From DAOTXK01 sp034435395 (GTDB taxonomy: Bacteria; Chloroflexota; Anaerolineae; Aggregatilineales; Ch27): a DNA stretch of 5,101 bases. Positions 1-5,101 of this stretch are shown here, in pieces; the first letter of the stretch is position 1; every line of letters begins with the position of its first letter. Where the stretch lies: assembly GCA_034435395.1 (NCBI GenBank), contig DAOTXK010000029.1:1-5101 (forward strand). Direction: 5' to 3'. The notes under the pieces are model-generated. The model was given only the letters and a program-made list of their open reading frames with translations. It made no database searches and was not told the DNA's origin. Position numbers and translations under genes: made by a program.

Positions 1-2100
1 AGCCGGGGCGTGATGATCGCCATGAACATCCGCTGGGTGAACACCGTCATCAACCGGCTGCGCCAGCCCGATGACGGCGACATCCTGGTTCCGGTGGGCA
101 CGGTCAGCGTGATCGGCACGACCTCGGTGCCGGTGGATCGCCCGGATGACCATACCATCGAGCCGTGGGAGATCAGCAAGATGCTGGACGAAGGCGAGGC
201 GATCATCAGCGGCTTCCGGGAGGCGCGGGCCTTGCGGGCCTGGGCGGGCGTGCGTCCGCTGTATGAGCCGGACGAACGCGCCGACGTGGAGGGACGCGGC
301 GTCAAACGGACGTTTGCGGTGGTGCGGCATGGGGAAGGCTTCACCTCGGTGGTGGGCGGCAAGCTGACCACGGCGCGCCTGATGGCCGAGCAGGCCGCCG
401 ACGACGTGTGCGCCGGACTGGGCGTGGACGCGCCCGGCACCACCGCCGACGAGCCGCTGCCGACCGACCACCCGCGCCGTTACCAGGCGCTTGGCTACCG
501 GCTGGACCGGCTGGAGCATGGCCGGATGCCGGGCGGGCTGATCTGCGAGTGCGAGGTGATCAGCCGGGAGCAGTTGGAAACGGCCATAGCGGCGTATGAC
601 GGCGCGCCGTCGCTGGACGACCTGCGGCGCGACCTGCGGCTGGGCATGGGGCCGTGCCAGGGCGGATTCTGCGCGGTCCGGGCGGCGGGCATTTTGCGCG
701 ATGTCCGGCATCTGGAGGCGATGGCGGCGGCGGAGGCGCTGCGGGCGTTTGTGGATGAGCGGTTCAGAGGGGGCCGCCCGCTGCTGTGGGGCCAGCAATT
801 GCGCCAGCTCCTGCTGGACGAGATGATCTACCGCCGGACGCTGGGCCTGGATCGGCTGGATGGGCCGCGCCCGGCGTCGGAGACGGGTCTGCCCGTCTGG
901 GCGCAGGAGGCGGCCCCTGTTCCCCAGGCACCGGATGGTTTTCGTGTAGTCGTATGCGGGGCTGGGCTGGCCGGGTTGGCGGCGGCGGTTTTTGCCGTCC
1001 AGGCCGGGGCCAGGGTACAGGTGCTCGGCCAGGGCATCGGACGGGTGATCCTGACGCCGGGCTGGCTGAGCCTGGGGCCGTTCCGCGATCATCCGGGGGT
1101 AGCCGCTTTCCGGGAATGGTGCCTGCCGCAGGAGTCGCTGCGCTGGCACGACGGCGGCCCCATCGAATTGGCGACGACGCTGGGCCTGCGGCGGACGGTG
1201 GACGCGGCCCCCGCCGGGCTGGCGGGCGGCGATCTGCCCGGTCAGGGGGAGACGCTGATCGTGGGCTTCGCTGGCTGGCGCGATTTTGATCCCCTGTGGT
1301 GCGCGGAGATGCTGGCCCGCCAGGGGGTGGCGGCGCGGGGGATTCACGTGGCCCTGCCAGGGCGGCACGATGGCTGGGACCTCAGCCCGACCGAGCTGGC
1401 GCACCGGTTCGACGGCGAGCACTTCCGGGACGAGGTGGCGCGGCTGGTGCGCGGGCGGCTGCGGGAAGAGGGGCGGGTGGGCTTCCCGGCGGTGCTGGGT
1501 CTGCATCAGGCGGGGGCGCGGGCGGATATGGCGGCCCGCGTCGGTCGTCCGGTTTTTGAGCTGCCCACGCTGCCCCCTGCCGTGCCAGGGACGCGCCTCT
1601 TTAATGCCCTCAGAAGGTGGCTGTTACGGCGGGGAGCGCGGGTCCAGATCGGGCATCCCGTGGTGCGCGCCCTGACGGAGGGCGACCGCGTGACCGGCCT
1701 CGTCGTCGCCAGCGCCGGGCGGGAGATGGCCTTCCGGGCCGATGCCGTCATCCTGGCGACGGGCGGGCTGTACGGCGGCGGTCTGACCAGCGACGACCGG
1801 GGCCGGGTGAGGGAGCCGATCTTTAAGCTGCCGGTCATGGCGACTGAGGACCGGACGACGTGGTTCCGGCCTGACCTGCTCAACCCGGCGGGGCATCCCG
1901 TCCACACCTTCGGGATCGCCGTGGATGATCAGCTGCGCCCGCTGGAGGCCGACGGCGCTCCGGCCTATGCCAACCTGTTCGCTGCCGGGCACATCATCGG
2001 CGGCATTGATACCCTGATCGCGGATTGCGAAGAAGGCTTCGACCTGGCCTCGGCCTATGCGGCGGCGCGGGGGGCAGTGGAGAGTGGGCAAGTTGGCTGA
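1..2100 (+). CDS. glpAB: GlpA-GlpB fusion, anaerobic glycerol-3-phosphate dehydrogenase catalytic subunits (5' end outside window)
   Basis: This is the catalytic part of the anaerobic sn-glycerol-3-phosphate dehydrogenase, which oxidises G3P to dihydroxyacetone phosphate with flavin. The frame is open from base 1 (SRGVMIAMN matches the middle of GlpA), so the GTG at 10 is not the true start and roughly 260 N-terminal residues, with the main FAD-binding motif, are missing. Counting residues from base 1: the GlpA core holds INRLRQP and GGKLTTARLMAE; a BFD-type [2Fe-2S] domain has C182-x-C184 and C219-x4-C224; the GlpA tail ends near residue 283. A Pro/Ala/Glu linker (about 284-311) leads into a whole GlpB module (312-699) with GxGxxG at 320-325, LPTLPP at 521-526, ATGG at 586-589 and the C-terminal AGHIIGGIDT region. 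The GlpB module is about 388 residues; E. coli GlpB is about 419. In E. coli GlpA and GlpB are separate proteins. No in-frame ATG, GTG or TTG lies between 826 and 934, so a separate GlpB start is unlikely. glpC follows in the same operon. Confidence 0.93.
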   Translation, partial: SRGVMIAMNIRWVNTVINRLRQPDDGDILVPVGTVSVIGTTSVPVDRPDDHTIEPWEISKMLDEGEAIISGFREARALRAWAGVRPLYEPDERADVEGRGVKRTFAVVRHGEGFTSVVGGKLTTARLMAEQAADDVCAGLGVDAPGTTADEPLPTDHPRRYQALGYRLDRLEHGRMPGGLICECEVISREQLETAIAAYDGAPSLDDLRRDLRLGMGPCQGGFCAVRAAGILRDVRHLEAMAAAEALRAFVDERFRGGRPLLWGQQLRQLLLDEMIYRRTLGLDRLDGPRPASETGLPVWAQEAAPVPQAPDGFRVVVCGAGLAGLAAAVFAVQAGARVQVLGQGIGRVILTPGWLSLGPFRDHPGVAAFREWCLPQESLRWHDGGPIELATTLGLRRTVDAAPAGLAGGDLPGQGETLIVGFAGWRDFDPLWCAEMLARQGVAARGIHVALPGRHDGWDLSPTELAHRFDGEHFRDEVARLVRGRLREEGRVGFPAVLGLHQAGARADMAARVGRPVFELPTLPPAVPGTRLFNALRRWLLRRGARVQIGHPVVRALTEGDRVTGLVVASAGREMAFRADAVILATGGLYGGGLTSDDRGRVREPIFKLPVMATEDRTTWFRPDLLNPAGHPVHTFGIAVDDQLRPLEADGAPAYANLFAAGHIIGGIDTLIADCEEGFDLASAYAAARGAVESGQVG

Positions 2101-2104
2101 TGAT

Positions 2105-2110
2105 GGAGAA
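2105..2110 (+). promoter_or_regulatory. Ribosome binding site deciding the glpC start
   Basis: GGAGAA lies here; its GGAG core ends 9 bases before the ATG at 2118. The alternative in-frame ATGs at 2100 (overlapping the glpAB stop as TGATG) and 2103 have only a GGAGAG about 16 bases or more upstream, which is too far for a good Shine-Dalgarno site. The site sits just downstream of the glpAB stop, so ribosomes finishing glpAB could reinitiate. The start at 2118 is therefore preferred, but 2100 or 2103 would add only 5 or 6 residues. Confidence 0.5.
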
Positions 2111-2117
2111 TCGGATC

Positions 2118-3386
2118 ATGCCTGAAGCGCTTCATCTGCTGGAAAACACGCCCTTCACCTCCGATCTGTGCGTCAAGTGCAACATCTGCACGGCGCACTG
2201 CACCGTCGCGCCGCTGACCGATCTGTTCCCCGGCCCCAAGACGGTCGGTCCGCAGGCGCAGCGCTTCCGCCAGCCGGGCGCGCCGTCGGTGGACAAAAGC
2301 GTCGAGTACTGCTCTGGCTGTGGCATCTGCACGCTGGTCTGCCCGCACGGCGTCCGGGTGATGGAGATCAACACGCAGGCCAAGGCGGCCATGGTCGAGA
2401 CACACGGCCTCAGCTTCCGCAACTGGTTCCTGGGCCGGAACGAAGTCTGGGGACGGCTGGGGACGCCGTTCGCGCCGCTGCTCAACTTCGCGATGAGCAA
2501 CCGGCCGCTGCGCTGGCTGGCGGAGAAGACGGTCGGCATCTCGGCGCGAGGGCCGCTGCCCCGATGGGCCGGGTACACCTTCCGGGGCTGGTGGGAGCAG
2601 CGCCAGCGCCGCCGTCGCCGGGGCAATGGCGCGGTTCACGCCTATGATCCGGCGCATACGGTGGTCTACTTCCACGGCTGCGCAACCAACGCTTACGAGC
2701 CGCACGTCGGGCGGATGGCGGTGGCCATCCTGGAGCACCTGGGCCTGGAAGTGATCGTGCCGCCGCTGCAATGCTGTGGGCTGCCGATGCAGTCCAACGG
2801 CGACTTTAGGGCGGCGCGGGCCTATGCCCGGCGCAACGTGGCCTGGCTGGAACCATACGCCCGGCGGGGCATCCCCATCGTGGGCACGTCGGCGAGCTGT
2901 ATGATGGCCCTCAAGGGCGATTACGAGCACGTGCTGGGCATGGACGACGAGGCGACCAGGACGGTGGCGGCGAATGTATGGGACTTCATGGAGTTCCTGC
3001 GCCACCTGCACGAGGACGGACGGCTGGACACCAGCTTCCGGCCCCTCGAGCGCCACCTGCCGTACCACTGCCCCTGCCAGCTCAAGGCGCACGGCATCGG
3101 TCGCCCGGCGCTGGACGTGCTGGCCCTGATTCCAGGGCTGGAAATGGAAGAGATCGACGCCGACTGTTGCGGCATCTGCGGGACGTATGGCTACAAGGCG
3201 GAGAAGCGGGCCATCGCCGAGCAGGTCGGCCAGCCCATCGTGGAGCATGTGCGGGCAGGCGGCTTTAACGCCGTGGTGTGCGACACGGAGACCTGCCGCT
3301 GGCAGATCACGGCGCTGACCGGGGCGCAGACCTTCCATCCACTCATGCTGGTGGCCGAGGCGTATGGGCTGCGGATGGCGGAGTAA
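2118..3386 (+). CDS. glpC: GlpC, iron-sulfur membrane-anchoring subunit of anaerobic glycerol-3-phosphate dehydrogenase
   Basis: GlpC takes electrons from the GlpAB flavoprotein and passes them to the quinone pool (menaquinone in E. coli), holding the complex at the inner face of the membrane. The 422-residue product (E. coli GlpC is about 396) has two N-terminal [4Fe-4S] motifs, C18-x2-C21-x2-C24-x3-C28 and C65-x2-C68-x2-C71-x3-C75-P, then two CCG cysteine-rich domains. The first has C188 in FHGC and C219-C220-G; the second has C318/C320 in YHCPC and C350-C351-G. The conserved end CDTETCRWQI carries C388 and C393. The first cluster motif lacks the usual Pro after its fourth Cys (Thr here). 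An Arg-rich stretch at 162-168 precedes the first CCG domain and might touch the membrane; that is inference. No transmembrane helix is evident. The order glpAB-glpC with a near-zero gap shows one operon. Start chosen at 2118 from the Shine-Dalgarno spacing. Other CCG-domain proteins (GlcF, LutA, HdrB) are less likely given the GlpAB neighbour. Confidence 0.95.
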   Translation: MPEALHLLENTPFTSDLCVKCNICTAHCTVAPLTDLFPGPKTVGPQAQRFRQPGAPSVDKSVEYCSGCGICTLVCPHGVRVMEINTQAKAAMVETHGLSFRNWFLGRNEVWGRLGTPFAPLLNFAMSNRPLRWLAEKTVGISARGPLPRWAGYTFRGWWEQRQRRRRRGNGAVHAYDPAHTVVYFHGCATNAYEPHVGRMAVAILEHLGLEVIVPPLQCCGLPMQSNGDFRAARAYARRNVAWLEPYARRGIPIVGTSASCMMALKGDYEHVLGMDDEATRTVAANVWDFMEFLRHLHEDGRLDTSFRPLERHLPYHCPCQLKAHGIGRPALDVLALIPGLEMEEIDADCCGICGTYGYKAEKRAIAEQVGQPIVEHVRAGGFNAVVCDTETCRWQITALTGAQTFHPLMLVAEAYGLRMAE

Positions 3387-3394
3387 AGCGGCGG

Positions 3395-3418
3395 AGCGCC
3401 CTCACTCCATCCGGCGCT
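3395..3418. other. GC-rich hairpin just after glpC
   Basis: AGCGCC (3395-3400) pairs perfectly with GGCGCT (3413-3418) around a 12-base loop, beginning 8 bases after the glpC stop. There is no T-run after it, so it is not a classical intrinsic terminator. It may stabilise the 3' end of the glpABC messenger. A 6-bp GC-rich stem can arise by chance in DNA this rich in G and C. Confidence 0.3.
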
Positions 3419-3426
3419 GGCGGTCA

Positions 3427-3498
3427 GCAGGTGATCCGGCAGGGTGCCCCGCTGGCGGTGCCGAGCATTCCACCGGTTTTGGCCTGCCGGATCGCTGC
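3427..3498. repeat. Inverted repeat spanning the convergent glpC/glpK spacer
   Basis: GATCCGGCAGG at 3433-3443 is the exact reverse complement of CCTGCCGGATC at 3483-3493. A further 4-bp pair (GCAG 3427-3430 with CTGC 3495-3498) extends the stem across a small internal loop, giving 15 pairs in all around a 39-base centre. The right arm ends 2 bases before the glpK stop codon, so the structure would form at the 3' end of messages from both genes. A bidirectional terminator or RNA-stabilising element is the likely role by position; no long T-tract flanks the outer stem. A binding site for a protein is less likely because the arms lie far apart. Confidence 0.6.
3456..3480 (+). terminator. Possible weak intrinsic terminator for glpABC
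   Basis: Inside the larger inverted repeat, CGGTG (3456-3460) can pair with CACCG (3471-3475) around a 10-base loop, followed by G and four T (3477-3480). The form is that of a rho-independent terminator reading away from glpC, but the 5-bp stem and four T are weak, and the structure competes or coexists with the outer 11-bp stem. Confidence 0.3.
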
Positions 3499-3500
3499 CG

Positions 3501-5000
3501 TCATGCTTCCGCCCAGCCGCGCGCCCGCTCAACGGCCCGGTGCCAGCCCGCATAGAGGGCCTCGCGCGCCTCGGCGCTCATCTGCGGCGTGAATTCCCGT
3601 TCCACCCGCCACTGCCCCGCGACCGCATCCGGCGACTCCCAGACGCCCGTCGCCAGCCCGGCCAGGTAGGCCGCGCCGAGGGCCGTGGTCTCGGTGACGG
3701 CGGGCCGCTGTACGGGCACGCCCAGGATATCGGCCTGCATCTGCATCAGCACATCGTTGACCGCCGCGCCGCCGTCCACCCGCAACACTTCCAGCTTCAG
3801 CCCGGCGTCGGACTCCATATTGCGCACCAGGTCGCGGCTCTGGAAGCAGATGCTCTCCAGCGTGGCGCGGACCAGGTGAGCGCGAGTTGTGCCGCGCGTC
3901 AGGCCGACGATGGTGCCGCGCGCGTAGGGGTCCCAGTACGGCGCGCCCAGCCCGACGAAAGCCGGGACCACGTACACCCCGCCGGAATCGGGCACACTGG
4001 CGGCCAGGTCAGCGGTCTCCGCCGCGCTCTGGATCAGCCCCAGGCCGTCGCGCAGCCATTGCACCGCCGCGCCGGAGATGAAGACGCTGCCTTCCAGCGC
4101 GTAGATGACCGGCCCGGTTTCCCCCACCTGCCAGGCGATGGTGGTCAGCAGGCCGCCCTGCGAGCGGATGGCCTGCGGGCCGGTGTTCATCAGCAGGAAG
4201 TTGCCGGTGCCGTAGGTGTTTTTGCTCAGGCCGGGGGAGAAACACGCCTGGCCGAAGGCCGCCGCCTGCTGGTCGCCCGCGATCCCGGCGATGGGAATAG
4301 CCGCGCCGAACAGGTCGGGGGCTGTTTCGCCATAAACGGCGCTGGACGGCCTGACCGACGGCAGCAGGCTAGGGGGGATGTTCAGCCGGGCCAGGATGTC
4401 GGCGTCCCACTCGCGGGTGTGAATGTTGTACAGCAAGGTGCGGCTGGCGTTGCTCACGTCGGTGACGTGCAGCCGGCCGCCGCTCAGTTGCCAGATCAGC
4501 CAGGTGTCCACCGTTCCGAAGGCCAGTTCGCCGCGTTCGGCCCGCGCCCGGACGCCGGGGACGTTGTCCAGCAGCCAGGCGACCTTGGTGCCAGAGAAGT
4601 AGGCGTCGGTGACCAGGCCGGTCTTGTCGCGGATCGTCGCGTCGAAGCCCTTGGCCTGGAGCTGGTGGCAGAGGGGGGCGGTGCGGCGGCACTGCCAGAC
4701 GATGGCGTTGTAGACCGGCTCGCCGGTGGCCCGATCCCAGATGATGGTGGTTTCGCGCTGGTTGGTCACGCCGATGGCGGTGATGGCCGACGCCGAGAGG
4801 CCCAGCTCCGCCATGGCCGCCTGCGCCACGGCAAGCTGACTGCGCCAGATATCCAGGGGGTTATGCTCCACCCAGCCCGGCTGGGGATAGTGTTGGGGGA
4901 ATTCCTGCTGGGCGTTGGCCAGGATCGCGCCGCTGTCGTCAAAGATGATGGCGCGGGAACTGGTGGTGCCCTGGTCCAGGGCGAGGATATAGCGAGTCAT
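3501..5000 (-). CDS. glpK: Glycerol kinase (ATP:glycerol 3-phosphotransferase)
   Basis: GlpK phosphorylates glycerol with ATP in the cytoplasm, giving sn-glycerol 3-phosphate, the substrate of the GlpABC dehydrogenase encoded opposite. The product is complete at 499 residues, the usual family size (E. coli about 502). FGGY-family landmarks run in order: phosphate-binding DQGTTSSRA at 9-17; glycerol-contacting R83-E84 in TNQRETT; W103; Y135 in the first signature region YFSGTKVAWL; D244 in GIAGDQQ as the expected catalytic base; KNTYGTGNF; GLGAPYWDP; RATLESICFQSRDL; and VDGGAAVNDVLMQ. The E. coli fructose-1,6-bisphosphate loop (GGTR before IPI) reads GAA here, so its Arg is absent. The histidine phosphorylated by HPr in enterococcal enzymes (HFYG) aligns by eye with D230 of DLFG. 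Both points argue against those controls. The start ATG has a good Shine-Dalgarno site. The gene converges on glpC with a 114-base spacer, so it is transcribed separately. Other FGGY sugar kinases are unlikely given the near-continuous GlpK match. Confidence 0.97.
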   Translation of the reverse strand: MTRYILALDQGTTSSRAIIFDDSGAILANAQQEFPQHYPQPGWVEHNPLDIWRSQLAVAQAAMAELGLSASAITAIGVTNQRETTIIWDRATGEPVYNAIVWQCRRTAPLCHQLQAKGFDATIRDKTGLVTDAYFSGTKVAWLLDNVPGVRARAERGELAFGTVDTWLIWQLSGGRLHVTDVSNASRTLLYNIHTREWDADILARLNIPPSLLPSVRPSSAVYGETAPDLFGAAIPIAGIAGDQQAAAFGQACFSPGLSKNTYGTGNFLLMNTGPQAIRSQGGLLTTIAWQVGETGPVIYALEGSVFISGAAVQWLRDGLGLIQSAAETADLAASVPDSGGVYVVPAFVGLGAPYWDPYARGTIVGLTRGTTRAHLVRATLESICFQSRDLVRNMESDAGLKLEVLRVDGGAAVNDVLMQMQADILGVPVQRPAVTETTALGAAYLAGLATGVWESPDAVAGQWRVEREFTPQMSAEAREALYAGWHRAVERARGWAEA

Positions 5001-5010
5001 GGGGCGGATA

Positions 5011-5018
5011 CCCTTTCC
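5011..5018 (-). promoter_or_regulatory. Ribosome binding site of glpK
   Basis: Read on the minus strand the segment is GGAAAGGG, ending 10 bases before the glpK ATG. It is purine-rich and supports the start at 5000. The ATG at 5018-5020 on the same strand is out of frame with glpK. Confidence 0.6.
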
Positions 5019-5065
5019 ATGAAGCGAATCGGTCCACTGAAGGCAGAGAGGTGGTGAGATGGCGC

Positions 5066-5089
5066 AGGGACACGGAGGGCCGCATCCCT
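5066..5089. repeat. Imperfect inverted repeat upstream of glpK
   Basis: AGGGACACGG (5066-5075) faces CCGCATCCCT (5080-5089) across a 4-base loop, with 8 of 10 positions paired and two adjacent mismatches in the middle. The segment lies about 65 bases upstream of the glpK start. It resembles a decayed interspersed palindrome of the short intergenic kind found in many copies in some GC-rich genomes; that is an impression, since only one copy is in the window. A regulator site or a hairpin ending an upstream transcript are alternatives. I see no convincing -35/-10 pair for glpK between 5001 and 5101; the promoter may lie beyond the window. Confidence 0.4.
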
Positions 5090-5101
5090 ACAACAGGTTT
5101 C

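Noticed and set aside
10..12. GTG at 10 as the start of the GlpA-GlpB gene
   Set aside because: The frame is open to base 1 and residues on both sides of this codon match the interior of GlpA, so the gene starts upstream of the window.
786..1289. A 167-codon frame overlapping the GlpA-GlpB junction, considered as sign of a frameshift
   Set aside because: The GlpA and GlpB homology both lie in the same main frame across the junction; the alternative frame is Gly/Ala/Arg-rich without GlpB motifs.
2055..3338. A 427-codon open frame on the minus strand opposite glpC
   Set aside because: It mirrors glpC almost exactly, is rich in Arg, His, Pro and Ala, and shows no known motif, while glpC on the other strand has all family cysteines.
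3444..5057. A 537-codon open frame on the plus strand opposite glpK
   Set aside because: It is antisense to a complete glycerol kinase; its translation is low-complexity (Gln, Ala, Gly, Arg, Asp) with no recognisable domain, as expected from a high-GC gene read in reverse.
4997..5101. A minus-strand frame, open from the window edge, ending in a TGA that overlaps the glpK ATG (ATGA)
   Set aside because: It would look like a coupled upstream gene, but only 34 sense codons are visible, the residues resemble no known protein end, and it crosses the edge hairpin; open frames of this length are common at this GC content.

Overview
The window holds a GC-rich bacterial glycerol catabolism locus. Two coding units on the plus strand form an anaerobic glycerol-3-phosphate dehydrogenase (the GlpABC type), and a glycerol kinase gene (glpK) lies on the minus strand, facing them tail to tail. 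High GC, GC-rich third codon positions and a glpABC/glpK set without PTS-type control residues fit a high-GC bacterium. Chloroflexota is my best guess, but this rests on general impression and no marker in the window proves it.

Layout: bases 1-2100 are the 3' part of an open frame that reads without interruption from the C-terminal half of GlpA, including its BFD-type [2Fe-2S] domain, through a short Pro/Ala/Glu linker into a complete GlpB. The gene begins before the window. Its stop overlaps an ATG in the frame of glpC, whose preferred start is 2118; glpC ends at 3386. Bases 3387-3500 are a short convergent intergenic spacer rich in inverted repeats, including a perfect 11-bp pair. glpK occupies 3501-5000 on the minus strand and is complete. 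Bases 5001-5101 are the glpK upstream region, with a clear ribosome binding site for glpK and an imperfect hairpin at the window edge.

How they work together: GlpK phosphorylates glycerol to sn-glycerol 3-phosphate. The GlpAB flavoprotein oxidises it to dihydroxyacetone phosphate, and GlpC carries the electrons through iron-sulfur clusters to the membrane quinone pool. No glycerol facilitator, G3P transporter or regulator is visible here.

The most notable observation is that GlpA and GlpB are a single polypeptide, whereas in the classical E. coli system they are separate proteins. No mobile element, CRISPR array, tRNA or rRNA is seen, and I find no evidence for a wholly new system.
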